DNA of 64,000 nucleotides, taken from positions 1,251,950 through 1,315,949 of the forward strand of contig NC_014817.1 of NCBI RefSeq assembly GCF_000175215.2, in the 5' to 3' direction. Positions 1 to 7,348 of this stretch are shown one piece after another. Numbering within the stretch: position 1 is the stretch's first letter; the number at the start of each line of letters is the position of its first letter. A program made the translations under genes and the position numbers. The DNA comes from Asticcacaulis excentricus CB 48 (lineage in GTDB: Bacteria > Pseudomonadota > Alphaproteobacteria > Caulobacterales > Caulobacteraceae). Below the pieces are notes generated by a model, which worked only from the letters and a program-made list of their open reading frames with translations, did not search any database and was not told the origin of the DNA.

Positions 1-42
1 GCTTGGTTTGCAGGTCAGTCATGGATTTCCCCGACATGAATC

Positions 43-220
43 ATACCTTCCAGGTTACTGGGAAGGGGGGCCGCACGAAATCGCGGAGCGATTGAGATGT
101 GGTGGTGGGGGCTCGGAGCGGCGCTTCAAAAAACGAGGGTGTAAACTCAGGTGCAAGCCCGCCTCCGTCTTTTTGCCAAAGGCAAAAATCCACCTCCCCC
201 AGCAAGCTGGGGGAGTATGA
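43..220. repeat. Hairpin-rich intergenic repeat, copy 1
   Basis: A non-coding element beginning around ATACCTTCC and ending GGGGGAGTAT. In order it contains an outer hairpin remnant, the block GGGGGCCGCACGAAA, a short inverted repeat, GAGATGTGGTGGTGGGGG, the block GCCTCCGTC, a perfect arm pair TTTTTGCC/GGCAAAAA, CCACCTCCC and a terminal hairpin CCCCC/GGGGG. The same blocks occur in the same order at 54340-54510. It lies just downstream of the ileS stop. The consensus and ends were drawn by eye. Confidence 0.7.
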
Positions 221-227
221 TTGACCA

Positions 228-3194
228 TTATCCATGCGCCGCGTCCCATTCGGCCACAGCTTCGGCGTCGCGCAGGGACAGGTCCGGATAGCGCGGGTCT
301 GAGCCTACTTCGGGCAGGATGCGCCACGACCGCTGGCACTTCTGACCGTGCGCGATGTGCACCACGACCGACACGTCTTTCACCTCGCCGAGGCGGAAGG
401 CGTCTTCCGGGCCGACCGAGGCCGACAGCACGGCCTGAGACGTGCGGAAGACCTCCGCCGCGTCTATGCCATCAAAGGCCGCGAGCAGCGGTTCGGAGTC
501 GATAAACACCGTAGGCGCGGCTTCGAGCGCCGAGCCGATCACCTTGTCGCGGCGCTTCTCTTCCAGTGCGGCGGTGACGACCGACAGCACTTCCTCGATC
601 TTGCCCCAGCGCGCGGCCTCGGCGGCATTGTGCCATTCGGCGGGCACGGCGGGCAGGGTGCGGAAGAGGTTTTCCGGCGCGTCTGGATAGCGATAGCTCC
701 ACGCCTCTTCGGTGGTGAAGGCCATGATGGGCGACAGCCAGGCCGTCAGGCGCTCAAACAGGATGTTGAGCACCGTGCGGCAGGCACGGCGCTTCACGTC
801 CGACGGCTTGTCGCAATAGAGGCTGTCCTTGCGGATGTCGAAATAGAGCGACGACAGGGTCTGAGACGCGAAATCGGCCACCGGACGGATGACGCCGGCG
901 AAGTCATAGGCGTCATAGGCGGCGCGCACCTTGGCGTCCAACTCATGTACGTGGTGCAGGATATAGCGTTCCAGCGACGGCATGTCCTGATAATTGACAG
1001 CTTCGTCGTCCGTATAGCCGTTGAGTGCGCCCAAGAGATAACGCAGCGAATTTCGCAGCTTGCGATAGGCGTCCACGGTCGTTTGGATGATCTGCTTGCC
1101 GATGCGCAGGTCGTCGGAATAGTCCGACAGCGCGACCCACAGGCGCAGGATTTCGACGCCCGACTCCTTGGCGATGTCCTGCGGGGCGACCACATTGCCC
1201 TTGGACTTCGACATCTTCTCACCCTGTTCGTCGAGGACGAAACCGTGGGTCAGGACGGCCTTATACGGCGCACGGCCGCGCGTGCCGCACGATTCCAGCA
1301 GCGATGACTGGAACCAGCCGCGGTGCTGATCCGAGCCTTCGAGATAGAGGTCGGCGGGGCTGTGCGTATTTTCACGGCCTTCCAGCGTGAAGGCGTGGGT
1401 CGAGCCGGAGTCGAACCACACATCGAGGATGTCCGTGACCTTTTCATAGTCGGCCGGATTGTAGCCATTGCCCAGAAAATCCTCGTCCGGGCGCGTGAAC
1501 CAGGCGTCTGCGCCTTCGGAGGCAATCAGCTTGATGATGCGGTCGTTGACGGCGGGGTCTCTCAGCGGCTCACCCGTCTTTTTATCGACGTACATGGCCA
1601 GCGGCGTGCCCCAGTTGCGCTGACGGCTGATCAGCCAGTCGGGGCGGGTTTCGACCATGCTGCCGATACGGTTGCGGCCCTGATCGGGGTAGAAGGCGGT
1701 CTCACCGATGGCCTTGAGCGCCGTGGCGCGCAGGTTCGTCTCGCCATCCATGCGGATAAACCACTGGGGCGTATTGCGGAAGATGACAGGCGCCTTGGAG
1801 CGCCACGAATGGGGGTAGGAGTGATCGACGCGACCACGGGCCAAAAGATTCCCGGCCTCGATCAGCTTCTCCATCACCACCTTATTGGCGTCGCCGAACT
1901 TGCCGGCCTTCTTGCCCTCGGTTTCAAGGACTTTCAGGCCCGCAAACAGCGGTACATGCGGGTAGTAGGCCCCGTCGGGATCGACCGTATCGGGGATGGA
2001 ATCCAGCGAATAGCCGGATTTCAGCCACACCAGATAGTCGTCGGCACCGTGGCCGGGGGCCGTGTGCACGAAGCCGGTACCGGCGTCGTCGGTGACATGG
2101 TCGCCCGCCAGCATGGGCACTTCGAAACCGTAGCCCTCATGTAAGGTAGATAGTGGGTGGGCAAGGGTAAGGCCGTCGCAATCGACGTCGGCCAGAACCA
2201 GAGTCCATGTGGTGATATTGCCTGCTGTACGCACGGACTCGGCCAGCTTTTCGGCGACGATCAGGCGGTCGCCGACCTTGGCCCACGGCGCGAAGCCGAG
2301 CGTTTCTTCGGAGGCTACTTCCGTGACCTCATATAGCGAATAGCTGATCTTCGGGTTGAAGCTGACGGCGCGGTTGGCTGGGATAGTCCACGGTGTGGTG
2401 GTCCAGATCACGACGGAGGTGTCGTTCAGAGCAGAGTCACCCCCCTCCGACGGCGACGCTGCGCGCGCCGCCACCTCCCCGTCTTCGCCTGACGGCTCGA
2501 CAGGGAGGAGGGATTTTACCGGAAACTTCACCCAGATGGTCGGGCTGACGTGCGGGTGGTATTCGACCTCGGCATCCGCCAGAGCCGTGCGTTCGACCGG
2601 CGACCACATGACGGGCTTCGAGCCGCGATAAAGCTGACCCGACATCAGGAACTTGTGGAATTCCGCCGTCACCTTCGCTTCGGTGTCGAAATCCATGGTG
2701 GCGTAGCGTTCATCCCATTCGCCCAGGATACCCAGACGCTTGAACTCTTCGCGCTGCACGCCGATCCATTCGGCCGCGTACTCGCGGCAGGCCTTGCGGA
2801 ACTCGGCGGCGGGCACCTCGTCCTTCTTGCGGCCCTTGGCGCGGAACTGCTCCTCGATCTTCCATTCGATCGGCAGGCCGTGGCAGTCCCAGCCGGGGAC
2901 GTAATCGACATCATAGCCCATCAGAAACTTCGAGCGCACCACGAAGTCTTTGAGAATCTTGTTCAGCGCGTGGCCGATATGGATATTCCCATTGGCGTAG
3001 GGCGGGCCGTCGTGCAGCACGAACAGGGGGGCGTTTTTGGCCTGACGCGCCTTACGAACGCTGTTGTAGAGGTTGGACTCTTCCCACTTTTTCAGCATTT
3101 CGGGCTCGGCCTTGGGCAGGCCGGCGCGCATCGGGAAGGCGGTTTCAGGCAGGAAGACGGTTTCGCGGTAATCGCGTGAAGGCTGTTCGGACAT
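228..3194 (-). CDS. ileS: Isoleucyl-tRNA synthetase
   Basis: Cytoplasmic class I aminoacyl-tRNA synthetase that charges tRNA-Ile with isoleucine and edits misactivated valine. The 988-residue protein has the HIGH motif at residues 72-75 (IHIGHALNKI), the editing-domain core WTTTPWTIPANRAV near 264-277, and KMSKSKGN near residue 658. A tRNA anticodon-binding helical domain and a C-terminal zinc-like extension follow. ATG at 3194 is preceded by an AGGA ribosome site. Oddity: residues about 229-256, between the KFPVK strand and the VVIWTTTPW motif, form a low-complexity Ser/Pro/Glu/Ala-rich stretch not expected in this family. The DNA there resembles the dispersed intergenic repeat (see findings). 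Otherwise length and motif order are normal and the gene should be functional. Confidence 0.97.
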   Translation of the reverse strand: MSEQPSRDYRETVFLPETAFPMRAGLPKAEPEMLKKWEESNLYNSVRKARQAKNAPLFVLHDGPPYANGNIHIGHALNKILKDFVVRSKFLMGYDVDYVPGWDCHGLPIEWKIEEQFRAKGRKKDEVPAAEFRKACREYAAEWIGVQREEFKRLGILGEWDERYATMDFDTEAKVTAEFHKFLMSGQLYRGSKPVMWSPVERTALADAEVEYHPHVSPTIWVKFPVKSLLPVEPSGEDGEVAARAASPSEGGDSALNDTSVVIWTTTPWTIPANRAVSFNPKISYSLYEVTEVASEETLGFAPWAKVGDRLIVAEKLAESVRTAGNITTWTLVLADVDCDGLTLAHPLSTLHEGYGFEVPMLAGDHVTDDAGTGFVHTAPGHGADDYLVWLKSGYSLDSIPDTVDPDGAYYPHVPLFAGLKVLETEGKKAGKFGDANKVVMEKLIEAGNLLARGRVDHSYPHSWRSKAPVIFRNTPQWFIRMDGETNLRATALKAIGETAFYPDQGRNRIGSMVETRPDWLISRQRNWGTPLAMYVDKKTGEPLRDPAVNDRIIKLIASEGADAWFTRPDEDFLGNGYNPADYEKVTDILDVWFDSGSTHAFTLEGRENTHSPADLYLEGSDQHRGWFQSSLLESCGTRGRAPYKAVLTHGFVLDEQGEKMSKSKGNVVAPQDIAKESGVEILRLWVALSDYSDDLRIGKQIIQTTVDAYRKLRNSLRYLLGALNGYTDDEAVNYQDMPSLERYILHHVHELDAKVRAAYDAYDFAGVIRPVADFASQTLSSLYFDIRKDSLYCDKPSDVKRRACRTVLNILFERLTAWLSPIMAFTTEEAWSYRYPDAPENLFRTLPAVPAEWHNAAEAARWGKIEEVLSVVTAALEEKRRDKVIGSALEAAPTVFIDSEPLLAAFDGIDAAEVFRTSQAVLSASVGPEDAFRLGEVKDVSVVVHIAHGQKCQRSWRILPEVGSDPRYPDLSLRDAEAVAEWDAAHG
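2438..2516. repeat. Partial dispersed repeat inserted in frame in ileS
   Basis: On the + strand the segment reads CCCCCTCCGAC, an imperfect GC hairpin, GCCACCTCCC, a spacer, then GGGAGGAGGG. This matches the block order of the 3' half of the repeats at 43-220 and 54340-54510 (CCCCCTCCGTC, hairpin, GCCACCTCCC, hairpin, GGGWGG). It keeps the ileS frame and adds roughly 26-28 codons. The family assignment is by eye. Confidence 0.55.
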
Positions 3195-3359
3195 GAATCC
3201 TGATAATCTCTGGGAGGGGATACGGTCAAATAAGGCGTGGCGATGTACTCCCAGCGCAAGACCCGGTGCGGGTGGCTTACGCTGGGCTTCAAATTCGAAG
3301 CTGCGCCCGTATCGTCAACATGGAGGCAGCGTTTATCAGAGGCCACCGGAATTGCCTAG

Positions 3360-3391
3360 AGCGGAATGATTTCTAATGGAATCATTCCGCT
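3360..3391. repeat. Perfect palindromic repeat (12-bp arms)
   Basis: AGCGGAATGATT is followed by an 8-base loop and the exact reverse complement AATCATTCCGCT. No T-run follows on either side, so it is not a classical terminator. It resembles the short AGCGGAATGATT-type palindromes that I recall being scattered in alphaproteobacterial intergenic DNA. Only one copy was seen in this window. Confidence 0.6.
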
Positions 3392-3558
3392 CAAGCTGCC
3401 ATTGAGGCGGCGGCCAAGGTGGCGAAGCACGCACCCGGCGAGGGGCCAAACCAAGACAAGGAAAGAAAAGCGGAGGCGATAAGCGGCTGACGCTTACATG
3501 CGGAGGGTTCGCTATTTAAGTGCCGCCCCCAAAATTAGGGGAGGCGCTTTTGCCAATC

Positions 3559-3575
3559 CTGACAAAAACTGTCAG
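3559..3575. promoter_or_regulatory. Dyad operator candidate before GyrI-like gene
   Basis: CTGACA-N5-TGTCAG, a perfect 6-bp dyad with an AAAAC spacer, lies 33 bases before the likely ATG at 3609. Its size and symmetry suit a dimeric repressor site. No regulator gene lies next to it, so the binding protein is unknown. Confidence 0.35.
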
Positions 3576-3608
3576 CACTTCCTGTAGCCTCCGACGCAGG
3601 AGGTGCCC

Positions 3609-4223
3609 ATGCGCAAGATTGATCTGAAACGTGAGCGCAAGCCGCTCTATATCGCTTCCGCCGGTCAGTTTGTGCTGATCGACGTGCCGCCGCTGCCGTT
3701 CCTGATGATCGACGGCCAAGGCGACCCTAATGGCGAAGGTTTTGCCGAGGCCATGCAGGCGCTGTTTTCGGTCGCCTATGGGCTGAAATTCATGAGCAAG
3801 GTCGAATGTGACCTCAACTATACCATACCGCCGATGGAGGGGCTGTGGTGGGCCGACCGTTTCGACCGCTTCTATGACCGCGACAAGGACCTGTGGTCGT
3901 GGCGCATCATGGTGCCCCAGCCCGACACGATCACGCCCGACATGTTCGCCCGCGCCGTGGTCGGGGCCGGTCGCAAGGGTAAAGGCGGCACAGCTCTGGG
4001 GCGTTTGCGGCTTGAAACCTGGGCCGAGGGCTTGAGCGTTCAGACCCTGCATGTAGGCTCTTACGACGATGAAGGCCCGTTGATTGCGCAATTGCATCAA
4101 TGGATTGCCGACAATGGCCTGAGCGAAACCGGGCATCACCACGAAATCTATCTGTCCGACCCGCGCCGCACCGCGCCCGAAAAGCTGAAGACCCTTCTGC
4201 GCCAGCCGGTGCAACGCGCATAA
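3609..4223 (+). CDS. GyrI-like small-molecule-binding domain protein
   Basis: A predicted cytoplasmic protein of about 204 residues. It belongs to the GyrI-like (SOUL/AraC effector-binding-like) group, which binds hydrophobic small molecules, usually without an attached DNA-binding domain. Supporting motifs are PFLMIDGQGDPN near the N-terminus, a central W/Y-rich segment (EGLWWADRFDRFYD, DLWSWRIMVPQPDTI) and the C-terminal HHHEIYLSDPRRTAPEKLKTLLRQPV. The last motif is typical of the family. GTG at 3603 is also in frame, but AGGAGG (3598-3603) overlaps it and is spaced correctly for ATG at 3609, so ATG is preferred. The gene stands alone, and a dyad at 3559-3575 may control it. The ligand is unknown. 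Confidence 0.75.
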   Translation: MRKIDLKRERKPLYIASAGQFVLIDVPPLPFLMIDGQGDPNGEGFAEAMQALFSVAYGLKFMSKVECDLNYTIPPMEGLWWADRFDRFYDRDKDLWSWRIMVPQPDTITPDMFARAVVGAGRKGKGGTALGRLRLETWAEGLSVQTLHVGSYDDEGPLIAQLHQWIADNGLSETGHHHEIYLSDPRRTAPEKLKTLLRQPVQRA

Positions 4224-4247
4224 GCGCATTGCAGAGAGATGTGGGGA

Positions 4248-4826
4248 TCAGAGGCCCAAACCCCGCAAACGCGCGCGTAACCGCGACAGGATCTCGGCGT
4301 CGAACCAAGGGTTACGGCTGAGCCACAGGCGGTTGCGCGGCGAGGGGTGCACAAGCGGGAAAAAGGCGCCGTACTGATCGGCCTGCCGTACGCGTTCTGT
4401 CAGGCTGAGGCAGTCATTGAGATAATAGCCCTGCGCATAGGCCCCGATCAGCAGGGTCAGTTGGATATTCGGTAAGGTCTTCCGCACCCGCGCGTGCCAC
4501 AGGGGGGCACATTCCGGGCGTGGGGGATTGTCGCCGCCCCCACCTTTACTTGTCACCGCCCGGCCCGGATAACACAACCCCATCGGCAGGATGGCAAAGC
4601 GGCTCTGGTCATAGAAGGCGTCCGGCGTCACCTGCATCCAGTCGCGCAGGCGCTGACCCGACGCATCGTCCCACGGAATGCCCGACACGTGAACCTTGGT
4701 GCCCGGCGCCTGACCGATGATCAGCACGCGCGCGGCGGGGTCGGCGGTGCGCAGCACTGGACGCGGCCCCAGCGGCAGATGCGCTTCGCACACCCGGCAG
4801 GCGGCGATGTCGACGAGCAGGCTCAA
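4248..4826 (-). CDS. Uracil-DNA glycosylase-like protein
   Basis: A 192-residue member of the UDG-fold superfamily, in the uracil-DNA glycosylase family-protein group found in many proteobacteria. It is expected to bind or excise damaged bases such as uracil, leaving abasic sites. An N-terminal CRVC pair is followed by LIIGQAPGTKVHVSGIPWDD, which corresponds to the glycosylase motif 1 loop (G-Q/E-A-P-G). The C-terminal HPSPRN corresponds to the minor-groove intercalation motif (usually HPSWRN, here Pro for Trp). Activity in this subgroup is not established. Its ATG lies inside the end of the upstream SRAP gene (4-nt overlap, 4823-4826), so the two are probably translated from one message, linking abasic-site production with abasic-site binding. 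Confidence 0.8.
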   Translation of the reverse strand: MSLLVDIAACRVCEAHLPLGPRPVLRTADPAARVLIIGQAPGTKVHVSGIPWDDASGQRLRDWMQVTPDAFYDQSRFAILPMGLCYPGRAVTSKGGGGDNPPRPECAPLWHARVRKTLPNIQLTLLIGAYAQGYYLNDCLSLTERVRQADQYGAFFPLVHPSPRNRLWLSRNPWFDAEILSRLRARLRGLGL

Positions 4827-5302
4827 AACAGCGTGTCCTTGACCGGAGCGGCGTCATCATCGGCAATATCCAACAGGTCATCGGGCGGCAGGGCCGGATC
4901 AAAGACGCTATTGTCGAACCAGCCCTGCCATTGCCGCCGTCCGACCATCACCAGCGGCTCGCCATCACGTCGCGCGGTGCGGTGACGGCGGCCCTGATGC
5001 CATTCGTAGACGCCGGCCACCGGCACCAGGGCGTGACGCCGGGCAAAGGTGCCCCGGAAGGTTGGCTTTTCAGCTGCGGTTTCGATACGCGCACTGAAGG
5101 TTGAGGCTTTCGGTGTCTCCTTCGCCCATCTGGGGATCAGCCCCCAACGCGCGTTCATCAACTGTGGCCCGGCGGTGACGATGGGGTAGGCGTCGGTGGG
5201 TTTCACCTCATCGTTGAGCACCTCAGCCACCCCCTCATCGGTCATGCCGAGGCTGCTGAGAAAATCGCGCCACGCTTTCAGGGCCAGGAATTGTCCGCAC
5301 AT
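4823..5302 (-). CDS. Shortened SRAP (HMCES/YedK-like) protein
   Basis: SRAP proteins cross-link their N-terminal cysteine to abasic sites in single-stranded DNA. The ATG at 5302 is chosen because it gives MCGQF, placing the essential Cys at position 2. A longer in-frame start would bury it. Recognisable parts are ARIETAAEKPTFR, HALVPVAGVYEW (containing the conserved Glu) and a C-terminal WQGWFDN segment. The protein is about 159 residues, against about 220 in E. coli YedK. The family Asn before the ARxET motif is Ser here (FSARIET). The segment that normally carries the catalytic His (HDRMP-like) is missing between DGEPLVMVG and the W-x-x-W end. It may be a degenerate or re-purposed SRAP. It overlaps the UDG-like gene by 4 nt. 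Confidence 0.78.
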   Translation of the reverse strand: MCGQFLALKAWRDFLSSLGMTDEGVAEVLNDEVKPTDAYPIVTAGPQLMNARWGLIPRWAKETPKASTFSARIETAAEKPTFRGTFARRHALVPVAGVYEWHQGRRHRTARRDGEPLVMVGRRQWQGWFDNSVFDPALPPDDLLDIADDDAAPVKDTLF

Positions 5303-5343
5303 GGGATCAGTATAGGGAGCCGCACGCCCGAAACAAGACTCGC

Positions 5344-5375
5344 GCCGCCCATCGTTTTTCGTTAGGGAGGGCGGC
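5344..5375 (+). promoter_or_regulatory. Hairpin overlapping the ribosome site of the pseudouridine synthase gene
   Basis: GCCGCCC (5344-5350) pairs exactly with GGGCGGC (5369-5375). The right arm ends at the base before the ATG and overlaps the GGGAGG ribosome site (5365-5370). If the transcript starts upstream of 5344, folding would hide the ribosome site. The transcription start is unknown, so this may be chance. Confidence 0.3.
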
Positions 5376-6143
5376 ATGTCTGCACCCTTTACCCGCATCT
5401 ATGACGGCGCTGAGCCGATCCGCCTCAACAAATGGCTAGCGCAATCGGGCGTCTGTTCGCGCCGCGAAGCCGATGCCTTTATCGCTGACGGGCTGGTCAG
5501 CGTCGAGGGTGAGGTGGTGCGCGATGCCGGCCGCAAGGTCGAGGCGGGGCAAAGCGTCAGCTTCAATCCGCAGGCGCAGGCCTCGCTCGATGCCAAGCTG
5601 ACGGTGGTCTATCACAAGCCGGTGGGTATTGTGTCGGGGCAGCCCGAAGCGGGTGAGACCCCGGCGGTGCGTATGATCCGCCGCCCGAACCACTGGGGGC
5701 AACTTACCCAGTGGCCTAATCAGGACTCGAAGCTGGCACCGGTCGGGCGGCTGGATAAGGACTCGCGCGGGCTTCTGATCCTGTCGGAGGACGGCGTGCT
5801 GGCCAAGGCGATTATCGGGCCGGACAGCGAACTGGAGAAGGACTATACCGTCCGGGTGCGCGGGCCCATTTTTGAGGCCAAGCTGAAATGGCTGCGGCAA
5901 GGGCTGGAGCTGGACGGCCGCAAGTTGAAGCCCGCCGTGGTCCAGCAGGTGGGGGAGCAGACCCTGCGCTTTGTCCTTAAGGAAGGCCGTAACCGTCAGA
6001 TCCGCCGCATGTGCGATATGTGCGAACTGCGGGTTCTCGACCTCTACCGCTCGCGTATCGGGCCGGTGGAGATCGGCGACCTGCCCGAAGGCCAGTGGCG
6101 ATTACTGACGCTGGAGGAGCGTGCGGCCTTGCTGCCGGGCTGA
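5376..6143 (+). CDS. 23S rRNA pseudouridine synthase, RluF-like
   Basis: Cytoplasmic rRNA-modifying enzyme of the RsuA/RluB/E/F family, which isomerises a specific uridine to pseudouridine. The 255-residue protein begins with an S4 RNA-binding domain (residues 15-60, RLNKWLAQSGVCSRREADAF). The catalytic motif VGRLDKDSRGLL follows, with Asp127 as the expected catalytic residue, and then the late motif EGRNRQIRRMCD. Closeness to RluF (U2604) is suggested by the short, compact layout and by RLNKWLAQSG, but the target base cannot be fixed from sequence. The start has a GGGAGG ribosome site. It is transcribed divergently from the SRAP-UDG pair. Confidence 0.9.
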   Translation: MSAPFTRIYDGAEPIRLNKWLAQSGVCSRREADAFIADGLVSVEGEVVRDAGRKVEAGQSVSFNPQAQASLDAKLTVVYHKPVGIVSGQPEAGETPAVRMIRRPNHWGQLTQWPNQDSKLAPVGRLDKDSRGLLILSEDGVLAKAIIGPDSELEKDYTVRVRGPIFEAKLKWLRQGLELDGRKLKPAVVQQVGEQTLRFVLKEGRNRQIRRMCDMCELRVLDLYRSRIGPVEIGDLPEGQWRLLTLEERAALLPG

Positions 6144-6276
6144 CGTTTTTTGCAGGCCTCAAAGTAGCGTTTTTGTTTTTTTGATCAGTGAACATCGCAG
6201 AGTCAACGCTTAGGCTAGTGTCGCTACACACTTCGGGTCACTATGCCCATAAAAAAAGCATGGGGTGTTGTTCAAT

Positions 6277-6735
6277 ATGATTATTTCAAAATGTTCGTAC
6301 ATAAAGTTGATTATAGCACTGCCTTTTTTTGGTGTTTTGGCATTTACATGGCCTGTTTTATCATTTTATCAATTTGTACTGGGGGTGAAATTGATAAACG
6401 AATCAAAGGAATTATCACTTATAATTCTTTCTATAATCAGTTTGTATCCCGCTTTTATTTTTATTTTAATTGTGGTAAAGGCCACAATATACGGGGGTAT
6501 GTTCTTGTTTTTGAAAAATGGAAAAATTTGTTATTTGAGTGAAATTTTCAAAAGCGTTTCTATATCCGAAGTTAAATCAGTTTCCGTTAAGGTGTTTAAT
6601 TACGGTCTGTATAGACAAAATAATATTAAAATTAATCTTGAGTCGGGAAAAGTAAAATATATTCCGGTCTCCATTCTGAGAGATAAGCCAAGTATTATTT
6701 GCGATAAAATAAGCGAAATAGTATCGGGTCGGTAG
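6277..6735 (+). CDS. A+T-rich orphan membrane protein
   Basis: An unrecognised protein of about 152 residues. It has two strongly hydrophobic segments (about residues 9-30 and 46-70) and a soluble C-terminal part of beta-strand/helix character. The general plan (two membrane spans, then a small domain ending in a helix) recalls bacterial PH-like membrane proteins, but no motif proves it. The DNA is conspicuously rich in A+T (AAA, ATT and TTT codons dominate), unlike every neighbour, which suggests recent acquisition. In-frame GTG (6265) and TTG (6268) starts are possible; ATG at 6277 is preferred only by codon choice. No clear ribosome site is visible. It sits between the pseudouridine synthase gene and convergent tag. 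Confidence 0.6.
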   Translation: MIISKCSYIKLIIALPFFGVLAFTWPVLSFYQFVLGVKLINESKELSLIILSIISLYPAFIFILIVVKATIYGGMFLFLKNGKICYLSEIFKSVSISEVKSVSVKVFNYGLYRQNNIKINLESGKVKYIPVSILRDKPSIICDKISEIVSGR

Positions 6736-6778
6736 AGCGCGGCCGCTGCCCGCCGGAGGCTCTGTCTCTTCGTTGCGC

Positions 6779-7348
6779 TTACGTCGCCGCCCGGAAACAG
6801 CTTGCCACATGGTCATCGACCAGACCTACCGCCTGCATATAGGCGTAGAGTATGGTGGAGCCGACAAAGCTCATGCCGCGTTTTTTGAGATCTTTCGACA
6901 GGGCGTCGGACACGGGCGTTGAAGCGGGCACGTCGCGTAGGGTTTGCGGGCGGTTGCGCTGCGGCTGACCGCCGACAAAGCCCCACAGATAGGCGTCGAA
7001 CGACCCGAACTCTTTTTGAATGACCATGAAGGCGAGGGCGTTTTTGCGCACGGATGCGATCTTGAGGCGGTTGCGGATAATGCCGTCGTCGTGCATCCGC
7101 GCCTCTAACTCTTCGTCACTCAGGGCGGCGCAGGCGGCCACGTCGAAATTTTTGAAGGCGGCACGGTAGGCGTCGCGGCGTTTGAGGATGGTTTCCCAGT
7201 TGAGCCCGGCCTGCGCGCCTTCAAGGATCAGCATTTCAAACAGCAGACGGTCGTCGTGGACCGGCACGCCCCATTCGTGGTCGTGATAATGCACGTAGTG
7301 CGGCTTGCTTTCGTTGACCCAGCCGCAGCGTGTCCGTCCGTCGCTCAT
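6779..7348 (-). CDS. tag: DNA-3-methyladenine glycosylase I
   Basis: Base-excision repair enzyme that removes 3-methyladenine from alkylated DNA. The 189-residue protein shows the family signature: RCGWV (zinc Cys near residue 8), YHDHEWGVP (residues 21-29), LILEGAQAGLNWETILKRR (the conserved Glu43 of the active site) and the C-terminal FVGSTILYAYMQAVGLVDDH with a nearby Cys completing the zinc site. ATG at 7348 follows a strong AGGAGGA ribosome site. An upstream in-frame ATG at 7417 would add 23 atypical residues and is rejected. It is one of four DNA-repair-type genes within the first 16 kb. Confidence 0.95.
   Translation of the reverse strand: MSDGRTRCGWVNESKPHYVHYHDHEWGVPVHDDRLLFEMLILEGAQAGLNWETILKRRDAYRAAFKNFDVAACAALSDEELEARMHDDGIIRNRLKIASVRKNALAFMVIQKEFGSFDAYLWGFVGGQPQRNRPQTLRDVPASTPVSDALSKDLKKRGMSFVGSTILYAYMQAVGLVDDHVASCFRAAT

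Larger units (their letters stand above)
3195..3608. other. Divergent intergenic region ileS / GyrI-like gene
   Basis: About 410 bases with no convincing gene. They must hold the divergent promoters of ileS and the GyrI-like gene. The stretch contains a perfect 12-bp inverted repeat (3360-3391), a run of imperfect GC-rich sequence, and a CTGACA/TGTCAG dyad (3559-3575) shortly before the downstream start. No riboswitch or T-box architecture was recognised upstream of ileS. Confidence 0.5.

Noticed and set aside
348..1307. Long open frame opposite ileS
   Set aside because: It mirrors the codon structure of ileS, has no family features and no ribosome site; a shadow of a G+C-rich gene.
6243..6542. 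Alternative + strand frame overlapping the A+T-rich ORF
   Set aside because: Shorter and less membrane-protein-like than the frame chosen; the two overlap in different frames, and the longer one has the coherent two-span layout.
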